DNA of 39,741 bases from Azospirillum tabaci (lineage in GTDB: Bacteria > Pseudomonadota > Alphaproteobacteria > Azospirillales > Azospirillaceae): assembly GCF_014596085.1 (NCBI RefSeq), contig NZ_JACCJY010000045.1:1-39741 (forward strand). The letters are read 5' to 3'. Below the pieces are notes generated by a model. The model did no database searches. It was not told the DNA's origin and saw only the letters and a program-made list of their open reading frames with translations. Shown here in pieces: positions 32,440 through 39,741 of this stretch (positions are counted from its first letter, which is position 1; each line of letters begins with the position of its first letter). The translations under genes and the position numbers were made by a program.

Positions 32440-33081
32440 TCAGGTCCGGTAGGACGGGGAGAGCCGCCCCGCCGCCGGTGACTTCGCGTAGCGCAGCGCG
32501 ATCAGCCCCAGGAGGATCGCCGCGTAGACGAAGGGTGGGTACTGCCAGCCCTTGACCAACATGACGTAATGGACGCAGCCCGCCGCCCCGGCGACGAACA
32601 CCGCCTTGTGCAGCGCCTTCCAGCGCCGCCCGCCGAGCCGCCGCACCATGCCGTTGGTCGAGGTCGCGGCCAGCGCCGTCAGGATCACGAAGGCGCCCAT
32701 GCCGACCGTGATGTAGGGCCGCTTCACGACGTCCTTCCACACCGCCGCCCAGTCGAAGAACTGGTCCACCCCCACATAGACGGAGACGTGCAGCAGCGCG
32801 TAGAAGAAGGCGAACAGCCCGATCATCCGGCGGAACCGTGCCAGCCCCGCCTGACCCGTGAGGATGCGCAGCGGCGTGACGGCCAGTGCTACCAGCAGCA
32901 GGCGCAGCGCCCACAGCCCGCTCTGCCGCACCGCCTCGGCCACCGGCTCCGCCCCCAGCCCGCCGCTCACGCCCAGCCAGACCATCCAGCCGAGCGGGGC
33001 CAGCCCCAGGGCGAACACCAACGGCTTCGCCCAGCGCGCGGCGAGCGCCCGGGCGACCGGTCCTTTCGACGCGGCGGCCAT
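32440..33081 (-). CDS. msrQ: MsrQ-like heme-binding membrane subunit of the MsrPQ methionine sulfoxide reductase
   Basis: A 213-residue membrane protein of the ferric-reductase-like YedZ/MsrQ family. It has about six helices. Heme-ligand histidines are expected in FFYALLHVSVYV (about 91-102), KALHKAVFVAG and CVHYVMLV. It passes electrons from the quinone pool to periplasmic MsrP for repair of oxidised methionines. The ATG lies 1 bp after the msrP stop, so the pair is one operon. Confidence 0.9.
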   Translation of the reverse strand: MAAASKGPVARALAARWAKPLVFALGLAPLGWMVWLGVSGGLGAEPVAEAVRQSGLWALRLLLVALAVTPLRILTGQAGLARFRRMIGLFAFFYALLHVSVYVGVDQFFDWAAVWKDVVKRPYITVGMGAFVILTALAATSTNGMVRRLGGRRWKALHKAVFVAGAAGCVHYVMLVKGWQYPPFVYAAILLGLIALRYAKSPAAGRLSPSYRT

Positions 33082-33082
33082 C

Positions 33083-34030
33083 TCAGTAGTTCTTCCGCAG
33101 ATCCATGCCGGCGTAGAGCGACGCCACCTCCTCGCCGTAGCCGTTGAAGGGCAGCGTCTTGCGGCGGGAGAACTCGCCGACGCGGCGCTCCGTCGCCTGG
33201 CTCCAGCGCGGGTGGTCGACCTCCGGGTTCACGTTTGAATAGAAGCCGTACTCGCGCGGCTGCGAGCGGTTCCAGGAGGTCGGCGGCTGATCCTGCGTCA
33301 GGGTGATGCGGACGATCGACTTGATCGACTTGAAGCCGTACTTCCACGGCACGACCAGCCGCACCGGCGCGCCGTTCTGGTTGGGCAGCGTCTCGCCGTA
33401 CATGCCGACCGCCAGGATGGTCAGCGGGTGCATGGCCTCGTCCATGCGCAGCCCCTCGACATAGGGCCATTGCAGCACGGGATACTTCAGGCCGGGCATC
33501 TGCGAGCGGTCGGCCAGGGTCTGGAAGGCGACGTACTTGGCGTTGCCGGTCGGGTCGACGCGCTTCAGCAGCTCGGCCAGCGGGAAGCCGACCCAGGGGA
33601 TCACCATCGACCAGCCCTCGACGCAGCGCAGGCGGTAGACGCGCTCCTCCAGCGGGAAGGACAGCAGATCCTCGATGCCGAAGGTGGTGGGCTTGCCGGC
33701 CTCGCCGTCCACCGCGATCTCCCACGGGCGGGTGCGCAGCGTGCCGGCATTCTCGGACGGGTCGGTCTTGTCCGTCCCGAACTCGTAGAAATTGTTGTAG
33801 CTGGTCGCCGACTTCATCGGAGTCTGGGCGTCCAGCTTGGGATCCTTCGGGCTGATCGTCAGCGGAGCCTGGAAGGGGGCGGCCAGCGCCGGACCCGGCG
33901 CGACACCCGTGCCGCCGAGCGCCAGGGCTGCGGCGCCTCCGGCGATGATGGAACGCCGGGACAGGAACAGGCCGCGGGGCGTCACCTCGTTCTCGCTGGC
34001 TTGCGACGCGCTCCGGACTTTGATGAGCAT
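33083..34030 (-). CDS. msrP: Periplasmic protein-methionine-sulfoxide reductase catalytic subunit (molybdoenzyme)
   Basis: A 315-residue sulfite-oxidase-fold molybdenum enzyme. The Tat signal SRRSIIAGG at 24-32 leads to cleavage near APA-LA (about 50). The molybdenum ligand is Cys136 in YRLRCVEGWSMVIPW. GYDTSYNNFYEF-type sequence is represented by SATSYNNFYEFGTDK. It reduces methionine sulfoxides in periplasmic proteins with MsrQ as electron donor. The ATG at 34028-34030 has GGAG 7 nt upstream; an upstream in-frame ATG would bury the Tat signal. Confidence 0.93.
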   Translation of the reverse strand: MLIKVRSASQASENEVTPRGLFLSRRSIIAGGAAALALGGTGVAPGPALAAPFQAPLTISPKDPKLDAQTPMKSATSYNNFYEFGTDKTDPSENAGTLRTRPWEIAVDGEAGKPTTFGIEDLLSFPLEERVYRLRCVEGWSMVIPWVGFPLAELLKRVDPTGNAKYVAFQTLADRSQMPGLKYPVLQWPYVEGLRMDEAMHPLTILAVGMYGETLPNQNGAPVRLVVPWKYGFKSIKSIVRITLTQDQPPTSWNRSQPREYGFYSNVNPEVDHPRWSQATERRVGEFSRRKTLPFNGYGEEVASLYAGMDLRKNY

Positions 34031-34149
34031 GAACACTCTCCACAGGAAAGCCGCCGGGAGGCGACAGCGCCCCCCGTCCCTCATCTAGCCTTGGTCGCCG
34101 GTCCCGGCAAATCAAGCGCGGGACACGAGTTCGTGAGCGTGACGTGAGG

Positions 34150-35178
34150 TCAGTCTTCCGGAACCGCCGTGACGGCGCCGCTTTCGGACGCTTGGAGGAT
34201 CGTCTCGATCAGCCGGTGGACCTTCAGCGCCTCCCGCCCGGACACGCGCGGCTGGGTGCCGTGGTCGAGCGCGTCGAGGAAGTCGGCCAGCACGGCGCGG
34301 TGATGGGCGTTGGAGAAGGCCATGGGGTCGGCCCCGCCCCCCAGCGTGCCCGCCGTCTCCCCGGCCTGGACCGTCCCGCCGGAGCGCAGCTGCACCTCCA
34401 GCCGGTCGCCGGTCAGCAGGGCGGAGCCGGCGGTGCCGGCAATCTCGATGCGCTCCGGATAGCCGGGATAGGCCGCGGTGGTGGCATCCACCGTGGCGAG
34501 CAGCCCACCGTCGTAGCGCAGGGCGGCGCACACCACGTCCTCGGTGTCGATGGGGCGCAGGCCGCTGGTGTTGGCGAAGGCGGCGACCTCGCGCGGCAGG
34601 CCGAGCAGGCTGACATAGAGGTCGAGCGTGTGGATGGCCTGGGTCAGCAGCACGCCGCCGCCGTCCCGCGCCTTCATGCCGCGTCCCGGCTGGGCGTAAT
34701 AGGCGTCGTCGCGCCACCAGCGCACCACGACGGAGGCCGACAGCGGACGCCCAAGCGTGCCGGTGCGCAGCAGCTCCGCCAGCCGTTCCGCGGCGGCGCG
34801 GAAGCGGTGCTGGAGCATGACGCCCAGCGTCAGCCCGGCGCGTTCCATGCTCTCCACCACGGCGCGGCAGCCGGCGGGGGTGGCGTCGAGCGGCTTTTCC
34901 AGAAGGACATGCTTGCCGGCGGCGGCGCAGCGGGCGACGAGGTCGGCGTGGGTGTCCGGCGGGGTCAGCAGCAGGACGGCCGAGACGGTGGGATCGTCGA
35001 GGATCGCCTCCGCCCGGTCCACCGCCGGCAGGCCGAAGCGCGCCGCGAAAGCGGCGCGCCGCTCGGCCGACGGGCTGAAACAGCCCGCCACCTCGACGCG
35101 GTCCGCCAGATCCAGCAGGCTCTGGGCGTGCGGCGTCGCCGCCATGCCCAGCCCGATCACGCCGACGCGCCGCCGCAT
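34150..35178 (-). CDS. Gfo/Idh/MocA-family sugar or sugar-acid oxidoreductase
   Basis: A 342-residue NAD(P)-dependent oxidoreductase. The Rossmann motif GVIGLGMAATPHAQ is at the N-terminus and the EKP motif at 94-96. The C-terminal alpha/beta domain contains GGGVLLTQAIHTLDL, including the active-site His. Members oxidise sugars, inositols or their derivatives. It lies 5 bp after eda, at the end of the KDG operon, so it may generate or process the sugar acid feeding KdgK. The substrate is unknown. Confidence 0.87.
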   Translation of the reverse strand: MRRRVGVIGLGMAATPHAQSLLDLADRVEVAGCFSPSAERRAAFAARFGLPAVDRAEAILDDPTVSAVLLLTPPDTHADLVARCAAAGKHVLLEKPLDATPAGCRAVVESMERAGLTLGVMLQHRFRAAAERLAELLRTGTLGRPLSASVVVRWWRDDAYYAQPGRGMKARDGGGVLLTQAIHTLDLYVSLLGLPREVAAFANTSGLRPIDTEDVVCAALRYDGGLLATVDATTAAYPGYPERIEIAGTAGSALLTGDRLEVQLRSGGTVQAGETAGTLGGGADPMAFSNAHHRAVLADFLDALDHGTQPRVSGREALKVHRLIETILQASESGAVTAVPED

Positions 35179-35183
35179 CCGGC

Positions 35184-35819
35184 TCAGCCCTGGGCCAGGG
35201 CGGCGGCCTCGCGGGCCAGCCGCTCGATCTCGGACCAGCGGCGCTCCTTCACCGCGTCGGCCGGGGTCAGCCAGGTGCCGCCGAGCGCGAAGACATTGGG
35301 AAGCGACAGGATCTCCTTCACATGCTCCGCCTTGAGGCCGCCGGTCGGGCAGAAGCGGATCTCGGGCATCAGCGGCGCCATGCCGCGCAACGCCGGGGCG
35401 CCGCCGTTCAGCATCGCCGGGAAGAACTTCAGCTCGCGGAAGCCGTGCTCCATGGCGATCAGCGCCTCGGCCACCGTGGCGATGCCCGGCAGATAGGGCA
35501 GGCCGGCGGTCTTGGCGGCCTCCGCCAGACGGTCGGTCAGGCCGGGGCTGACGACGAAGCGGGCGCCGGCGTCGCGGGCCTGGGCGAACTGCTCCGGCCG
35601 GATCAGCGTGCCGAGGCCGACCAGGGCACCGGGAACGCGGGCGGCGATGGCCTCTGCGCAGGCGAGGGCCGCGGGGGTGCGCAGCGTCACCTCCAGCGTG
35701 GTCAGGCCGCCGGCGACCAGCGCCTCGGCCAGGGCGACCGCGGTGTCCGGCTCGTCGAGCACGAGGACCGGGACGATGCGCGGGCCGGACAGGGAGGGTT
35801 CAAGACGCGGGTGGGTCAT
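35184..35819 (-). CDS. eda: 2-dehydro-3-deoxy-6-phosphogluconate (KDPG) aldolase
   Basis: A 211-residue class I aldolase that splits KDPG into pyruvate and glyceraldehyde 3-phosphate in the Entner-Doudoroff route. Glu43 and Arg47 are in EVTLRT, the Schiff-base Lys131 is in LKFFPA, and FCPTGGL and ALGGTWLTP are conserved. The start overlaps the regulator stop by 4 bp. The neighbour kdgK supplies its substrate. The related phosphogalactonate aldolase is a less likely alternative. Confidence 0.92.
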   Translation of the reverse strand: MTHPRLEPSLSGPRIVPVLVLDEPDTAVALAEALVAGGLTTLEVTLRTPAALACAEAIAARVPGALVGLGTLIRPEQFAQARDAGARFVVSPGLTDRLAEAAKTAGLPYLPGIATVAEALIAMEHGFRELKFFPAMLNGGAPALRGMAPLMPEIRFCPTGGLKAEHVKEILSLPNVFALGGTWLTPADAVKERRWSEIERLAREAAALAQG

Positions 35820-36580
35820 GTCAGGGCCTCGGCAGGAGAGAAGTACAGTGGGGTGGCGAGCCGCATGTCGTCGATGGTCAGCAGCAGGCCGTCGATGTGG
35901 TCGCCGAGCGCCTTCACCGCGCGGTCGGGGTCATGGTCCGCGATGGCGGCGACGATGGCCTCGTGCTCGGCGATGACGGTCGCCAGGCGGCCGGGATAGG
36001 GAAGGGTCATGTGGCGGCAGCGGTCGATCTGCACCTTCACCTGCTGGGTGATCGGCCAGAAACCGGGATAGCCGGCGATGTCGGCGATCAGCGCGTGGAA
36101 CGTCTCATCCGCCTGATGGAAACCGTCGGCGCAGCCCGAGGCGTCGACCTCGCGCTGGCGCTCCAGATTGGCCTGGAGGGCGGCGATCTGGCTGCGCGTC
36201 GCGCGTTCCGCGGCGAAGCGGACGGTCGCCTGCTCCAGCGTCTTGCGGATCAGGTTGGCTTCCGGCAGGGCGGCGATGGGGATGCGCGCCACGAAGGTGC
36301 CCGATTGTGGAAAGACTTCCACCAGCCCCTCGTCGGCCAGCCGCAGGACGGCCTCGCGCACCGGGGTGCGGCTGACGCCGAAGGCCTCGGCCACCAGCTT
36401 CTCCACGATCGGGTCGCCCGGCTTGCGGGCCAGCGACACGATGTCGGCCCGCAGATCGCGGTAGATGGCTGCTGCCGCCGTGGTCCCGCGCTGCGACGCG
36501 CGGGGCGGCTTGACGGCGACGGGAGCGGTCGTGGTGAGGCCGATCGCGGCTTGACCCGTGGATGGTTGGCCTGGGGGCAT
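35816..36580 (-). CDS. GntR-family (FCD) regulator of the KDG operon
   Basis: A 254-residue GntR regulator. The helix-turn-helix spans about 36-98, with LVAEAFGVSRTPVREAVLRL and SGTFVARI. The FCD domain follows at about 105-235 and keeps the histidine ligands in FHALIADIAG, EHEAIVAAI and GDHIDGLL. The ATG at 36578-36580 has GGAGG upstream. It sits between kdgK and eda and probably responds to KDG or KDPG. The paired operator-like sites upstream of kdgK and of the DMT transporter gene are its likely targets. Confidence 0.88.
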   Translation of the reverse strand: MPPGQPSTGQAAIGLTTTAPVAVKPPRASQRGTTAAAAIYRDLRADIVSLARKPGDPIVEKLVAEAFGVSRTPVREAVLRLADEGLVEVFPQSGTFVARIPIAALPEANLIRKTLEQATVRFAAERATRSQIAALQANLERQREVDASGCADGFHQADETFHALIADIAGYPGFWPITQQVKVQIDRCRHMTLPYPGRLATVIAEHEAIVAAIADHDPDRAVKALGDHIDGLLLTIDDMRLATPLYFSPAEALT

Positions 36581-36602
36581 GGAGGGTCCCTCCGTCAGGG
36601 GA

Positions 36603-37541
36603 TCAGCCGTCCAGCACGGACGCCATGGCGTCACGCGGGATGACGGCGCCGCGGTGCTGGATGACCACGGCGGCGATGCGGTGGGCGGAGCGCGCCGCCT
36701 CCACCGGGCCGAGGCCCTTCAGGCGGGCGCTGAGGTAGCCGGCGCTGAAGCTGTCGCCCGCCGCGGTGGTGTCCACGACCTTGGCGACCTTCTCCGACGG
36801 CACGGTCTCCTCCAGGCCGGGGGCGGAGACGATGCAGCCCGGCTTCTCCAGCTTGAGCACGATCTCCGTCACCCCGGCGCCGCGCACGCGGGCCATGGCG
36901 GTGTCGGCATCGGCGTCGCCGTAAAGGCCGCGCAGATCCTCGACGCCCGGCAGCGCGATGTCGGTGCGTCGGAGCATCGCGTCGTAGGCGCGCTGCGCCG
37001 TCTCGCGGTCGGGCCACAGGCGGGGGCGCCAATTGGTGTCGAAGGCGACGCGGCCGCCGCGCTCGCGCAGGCGGTCGAGCATGGGGAACAGCACCTCCCG
37101 CCCGCGTTCGCCCCAGATGGCCAGGCTGATGCCGGACATGTAGAGCAGGTCGTAACCTTCCAGGTCGGCGACCAGCGCCGGGCTGTCGGGCAGGACGAAC
37201 AGGTCGCGGGCCGGCGCGGAATCGCGCCAGTAGAGGAAGCGCCGCTCGCCGCTGTCGTCCGTCTCGATCATGTAGAGGCCGGGGACGCGGTTGGGGACGC
37301 GCAGCACATGACCGGTGCCGACCCCCTCGGCCTCCCAGGTGGCGACCATGGCGTCGCTGTTGGTGTCGTCGCCCAGCGCCGTCACGTAATCCGTTGCCAC
37401 GCCCAGCCGCGCCATGTAGACGGCGGTGTTCAGGGTGTCGCCGCCGAAGCCCATGGTGAAGGTCCCGTCGGGACGGCGCACCAGTTCGATCATGCATTCG
37501 CCAAGGGCCGCAACCCGGCGCGCGGACTCACCCATCGCCAT
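36603..37541 (-). CDS. kdgK: 2-dehydro-3-deoxygluconokinase (PfkB family)
   Basis: A 312-residue sugar kinase that phosphorylates 2-keto-3-deoxygluconate to KDPG. GGDTLNTAVYMARLG is at 33-47, the substrate region PGLYMIETDDSGERRFLYWR at 87-106, and the catalytic base Asp263 in TTAAGDSFSAGYL. It is the first gene of a four-gene leftward operon with gntR, eda and the oxidoreductase. The second methionine (MGESARR) could also be the start. Confidence 0.92.
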   Translation of the reverse strand: MAMGESARRVAALGECMIELVRRPDGTFTMGFGGDTLNTAVYMARLGVATDYVTALGDDTNSDAMVATWEAEGVGTGHVLRVPNRVPGLYMIETDDSGERRFLYWRDSAPARDLFVLPDSPALVADLEGYDLLYMSGISLAIWGERGREVLFPMLDRLRERGGRVAFDTNWRPRLWPDRETAQRAYDAMLRRTDIALPGVEDLRGLYGDADADTAMARVRGAGVTEIVLKLEKPGCIVSAPGLEETVPSEKVAKVVDTTAAGDSFSAGYLSARLKGLGPVEAARSAHRIAAVVIQHRGAVIPRDAMASVLDG

Positions 37542-37591
37542 CCCCCGTCCGGCGGTCAGGCCCGCCGGTCCCTGCTAAAGAGTTCGAACGA

Positions 37592-37611
37592 CACGGGTTT
37601 TTAGTCCCGTG
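37592..37611. promoter_or_regulatory. Hairpin in the kdgK leader
   Basis: CACGGG and CCCGTG pair across an 8-nt AT-rich loop, about 50 bp upstream of the kdgK start. It could be part of the 5' untranslated region or terminate the transcript of the upstream DMT transporter gene. There is no U-tract. Confidence 0.4.
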
Positions 37612-37624
37612 CCTCCTGGGGTCA

Positions 37625-37654
37625 AGTATACTAATATATCAATGCCAGAGGCAA
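37625..37654 (-). promoter_or_regulatory. kdgK promoter with operator-like palindrome in the spacer
   Basis: On the minus strand, TTGCCT (37649-37654), an 18-bp spacer and TATACT (37625-37630) form a good sigma-70 promoter 84 bp before kdgK. The spacer holds GGCATTGATATATTAG, with TGATATATTA close to a perfect palindrome. The same arrangement occurs upstream of the DMT transporter gene, pointing to one repressor. Confidence 0.6.
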
Positions 37655-37671
37655 GGCTTTTCGGGCGGTTG

Positions 37672-38628
37672 TCATGGTACGGACGCTGCGGCGTTTTGCT
37701 GCTGCTTCTTGCGCAGCCGCTCGCGGTGGGCGGTGTAGAGGCCGCTGGCGATGATGATCCCGGCACCCAGGAAGGTCCAATGGTCGGGCAGCGCCCCGAA
37801 GATCAGGAAGCCCAGAAGCGTGGACCAGACGATCTGCACGTAGGAGCAGGGGGCGAGCACCGACGCCTCGCCGAAGCGGTAGGCCTGGACCATCAGCCAT
37901 TGCCCCATGGTCGAGACCAGCCCGATGAGGGCGCCCAGCGCCACCTCCGTTGCGGTCGGCATGGCGAAGTTGAAGGGCAGCAGCACGGTCAGGACGGCAA
38001 GGCCGGTCAGGGCGGACCAGATCAGGGTGGTGGTGGGATGCTCCTGTCCGGTCATCTTGCGGGTGATGACCACGCCGGTCGCCCAACTCATCGCCGACAG
38101 GATGGGGAAGATGGCCGCTGGCTGGAAGGCCGCCCCGCCGGGCCGGATGACGATCAGCACGCCGAGCAGCCCGACCAGCACCGCCGCCCAGCGGCGCGGC
38201 CCGATCTTCTCGCCCAGCACCAGGATCGACAGCACCGTGACGAAGACCGGCGAGACGTAGCTGGTCGCCGCCGCCTCGGCCAGGGGCAGGTAATGCATGC
38301 CCATGATGAAGAACAGCGCCGACCCCAGCATCCCAAGCCCACGCAGCACCTGGAGGCCGGGGCTGGCGGTCCTCATCACCGTCGGTCCGCCGCGGATCAT
38401 CAGCGGCAGCAGCAGCGTGGTGAAGCCGACATAGCGCATCCAACCGATCTCGATGGAGGGCAGCGTCTGGGCCAGATACTTCGCCGTCGCGTCGGAGCAG
38501 GAGAAGAAGAACACCGCGGCGACGACCATCAGAATCCCGCGCACGGGATCGTCGCGGCGCTCGCTGCCGTATGACGGGACAGTCCGGGCGGCGGACACCC
38601 CTTCCGGGGGGCGGGAACAGTCGGGCAT
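37672..38628 (-). CDS. DMT-superfamily (EamA) transporter
   Basis: A 318-residue membrane protein with ten predicted helices in two EamA repeats. It starts MPDCSRPPEG; the first helix is RGILMVVAAVFFFSCSDATA. SYVSPVFVTVLSILVLGEKI closes the first repeat and APCSYVQIVWSTLLGFLIFG lies in the second. The ATG at 38628 is preferred because the predicted -10 box lies immediately upstream of the farther ATG (38700). These carriers move amino acids, sugars or metabolites. Its shared operator with kdgK suggests a role in the sugar-acid regulon, as importer or exporter. Confidence 0.82.
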   Translation of the reverse strand: MPDCSRPPEGVSAARTVPSYGSERRDDPVRGILMVVAAVFFFSCSDATAKYLAQTLPSIEIGWMRYVGFTTLLLPLMIRGGPTVMRTASPGLQVLRGLGMLGSALFFIMGMHYLPLAEAAATSYVSPVFVTVLSILVLGEKIGPRRWAAVLVGLLGVLIVIRPGGAAFQPAAIFPILSAMSWATGVVITRKMTGQEHPTTTLIWSALTGLAVLTVLLPFNFAMPTATEVALGALIGLVSTMGQWLMVQAYRFGEASVLAPCSYVQIVWSTLLGFLIFGALPDHWTFLGAGIIIASGLYTAHRERLRKKQQQNAAASVP

Positions 38629-38701
38629 GGCCGGGGGGCGTTTCCAGGCAGGAGGGCAGCAAGCGGAAAGGATGGCCCGGGTCTCTGCCCGGTTAACCAT
38701 C

Positions 38702-38731
38702 AGGTTACTGATATATCATGCCTGGGAACAA
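38702..38731 (-). promoter_or_regulatory. Promoter of the DMT transporter gene with the same operator as kdgK
   Basis: TTGTTC (38726-38731), an 18-bp spacer and TAACCT (38702-38707) on the minus strand. The spacer contains GGCATGATATATCAG with the perfect palindrome TGATATATCA (38709-38718). It aligns base by base with the kdgK promoter except for one inserted T. It lies 73 bp before the chosen start. Confidence 0.55.
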
Positions 38732-38769
38732 TGGTGCGGAGCGTCATGGCAGCCATACGGCCAGCCCTG

Positions 38770-38803
38770 TGGCGCCATGTCCTGGCGCCCCGACATGGCG
38801 CCA
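38770..38803 (-). terminator. Long perfect hairpin after the right-hand lipoprotein gene
   Basis: TGGCGCCATGTC pairs perfectly with GACATGGCGCCA, 12 bp, across a 10-nt loop that itself contains a GGCGCC palindrome. It begins 17 bp after the lipoprotein stop on the minus strand. No U-tract follows, so it is a probable rather than certain terminator. Confidence 0.55.
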
Positions 38804-38819
38804 GGATCCGGGCCTCCGA

Positions 38820-39308
38820 TCAGCCGTCGCCGCGGTCGATGGCGGCGGGGCCGCGCAGGGCCGAGGTGACGGCGGGCGCCGGGCGCAGCAGGGGCGTCGG
38901 CGGGTTGATCGGCAAATCCATCAGGCCGCGGCGGGCGGCGTTGCGCTCCATCTCGTAATCGGGGTCGGGGAAGCGTTGCAGAAGCGTCTCGTAAGTGTCG
39001 CGCGCCGCGGCGGGACAGCCCAGGATGCGAAACGCCTCCCCTTGGCGCAGCAGCGCGCCGGCCTCCGTCCCGCGGTGGTAGGAGGTGAGGCTGGCCGCCA
39101 CGGCGAACCAGCGGTCATAGGCGGTCCACAGCGCCTCCACCGTCGGCCCCTCGCACCGCCCGGCCTCCACCGCGGCCTCCAGCGCCTGCCGGTAGGCGGT
39201 GTCGGGCGCCGGGCTGGTCATCGCGCATCCGCCCGCCAGCAGGAGAACGCCCGCAAGCGCGGTTCCGGCAATCGCCTGTCTGCCGCAGGTTCTGTTGCGG
39301 GTCGGCAT
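38820..39308 (-). CDS. Lipoprotein with TPR-like region
   Basis: A 162-residue protein with signal peptide and lipobox LAGGC, the lipidated Cys being residue 28. The mature part is helical. GALLRQGEAFRILGCPAAAR and DTYETLLQRFPDPD look like one or two tetratricopeptide-type helical hairpins. The ATG at 39306-39308 has GGGGAGAGG upstream. Function unknown. Confidence 0.75.
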   Translation of the reverse strand: MPTRNRTCGRQAIAGTALAGVLLLAGGCAMTSPAPDTAYRQALEAAVEAGRCEGPTVEALWTAYDRWFAVAASLTSYHRGTEAGALLRQGEAFRILGCPAAARDTYETLLQRFPDPDYEMERNAARRGLMDLPINPPTPLLRPAPAVTSALRGPAAIDRGDG

Positions 39309-39664
39309 CGGTTCCTCTCCCCCCGTTCGCATCCTCTCGCCACCAGTGAAATACAGCCGGGTTAAAGCCCGGTTCAAGCCGGTGGAATGGCGTGTGCGGA
39401 GGTGCGGCGTTGCGAGCAACTCGGGAGGAAAATGCTTCGAATTTCGTGGCAAAGAGCAGCCAAGAATCTACGCCTTAACGGATATTAAAAGTCATATAAA
39501 AGCGGGCCGTAACATTATCGCTTGAGGTAAGCCGGATGGTTGACTCGCGGTACAGGAAGGCTATTACCTGGGGGTGTGAGAAAATAAAGCACTCGGAATT
39601 AAGGAAAATTTTAAGTGCCTCGTCCTCCCGTCCTGTAGTTGAAACCCCTGTTGCGGAGAATCCC
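39309..39664. other. AT-rich divergent gap
   Basis: 356 bp without a gene, with clearly lower GC from about 39420 on than anywhere else in the window. It carries the candidate promoter at 39540-39567 and a TTAA-N6-TTAA at 39474-39487 that recalls, but does not match, a CtrA site. Regulatory sequence for both neighbours is expected here. Confidence 0.5.
39540..39567 (+). promoter_or_regulatory. Candidate sigma-70 promoter for the right-end gene
   Basis: TTGACT (39540-39545), a 16-bp spacer, then TATTAC (39562-39567), in the AT-rich gap about 100 bp before the last start codon. Five of six and four of six bases match consensus. Confidence 0.35.
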
Positions 39665-39741
39665 ATGCGCGCTGTCCTGGTTGAACCGAACCCCCTGATC
39701 GCCGACGCGCTCGGCCGTCAGCTCGGCATGGGGAAGATCCG
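39665..39741 (+). CDS. Possible response regulator, N-terminus only (cut by window edge)
   Basis: Twenty-five codons reading MRAVLVEPNPLIADALGRQL and continuing GMGKIR. The pattern of a first hydrophobic strand followed by a helix resembles a receiver domain, though the usual Asp pair after the first strand is replaced by Glu-Pro. GGAG lies 7 nt upstream. Family assignment needs the rest of the gene. Confidence 0.45.
   Translation, partial: MRAVLVEPNPLIADALGRQLGMGKI

Noticed and set aside
37566..37616. A tRNA-like pattern: CACGGGACTAAAAACCCGTG on the minus strand followed by GTTCGAAC
   Set aside because: It looks like an anticodon arm and T-loop, but the T-stem does not pair and no D-arm or acceptor stem is present. 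It is better read as a hairpin in the kdgK leader.
38698..38700. ATG at 38698-38700 as start of the DMT transporter
   Set aside because: It lies immediately beside the predicted -10 element, so it would be at or upstream of the transcript start. The encoded leader is not transporter-like; the ATG at 38626-38628 fits better.
39474..39487. TTAACGGATATTAA as a CtrA binding site
   Set aside because: The spacing is 6 instead of the usual 7, the region is AT-rich so TTAA pairs are expected by chance, and no other cell-cycle context is present.

Overview
The window is GC-rich, densely packed bacterial chromosome or megaplasmid with short intergenic gaps. It has alphaproteobacterial hallmarks: TRAP and Liv-type transport, ethylmalonyl-CoA-pathway enzymes, NorEF and MsrPQ. 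Codon use, protein signatures and GC-rich palindromic intergenic repeats fit the Rhodospirillales, most likely Azospirillum or a close relative. That assignment is from memory of family sequences, not from a search. I saw no rRNA, tRNA, CRISPR array, phage or insertion sequence.

Left part (1-8.0 kb, minus strand): a module for 2-oxo/2-hydroxy acids. It holds a TakP-type TRAP transporter (dctP, dctQ, long dctM), a ketopantoate-reductase-like enzyme, an aldehyde dehydrogenase, an FAD-linked D-2-hydroxyacid dehydrogenase and the start of etfB. Head to head with it (8.4-16.1 kb, plus strand) lies the most interesting region. A strongly diverged 2-oxoglutarate-dehydrogenase-type E1 is followed by (2S)-methylsuccinyl-CoA dehydrogenase (mcd), a LysR regulator, an SDR and 2-methylfumaryl-CoA isomerase (mct). 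Read in order these could convert a methyl-branched 2-oxo dicarboxylate to methylsuccinyl-CoA, then mesaconyl-C1-CoA, then mesaconyl-C4-CoA. I know of no described pathway with this composition.

Middle part (16.2-27.5 kb): a 51-residue hydrophilic protein, then orphan norEF behind a near-perfect NnrR-type box. Next come a FadR-type regulator and a divergent catabolic operon: FAH-family protein, alpha/beta hydrolase, DUF1636 protein, amidohydrolase, a complete Liv-type ABC transporter and an SDR. The substrate of this operon is unknown.

Right part (27.5-39.7 kb): purT; a lipoprotein; a FecBCD-type ABC importer convergent with msrPQ; and a 2-keto-3-deoxygluconate operon (kdgK, GntR regulator, eda, Gfo/Idh/MocA oxidoreductase). 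A DMT-family transporter beside that operon carries the same promoter/operator architecture as kdgK. The window ends with a lipoprotein, an AT-rich gap and the first codons of a possible response regulator. Two 100-bp MITE-like repeats, one other palindromic element and a 3 x 17-bp tandem repeat sit in gaps.
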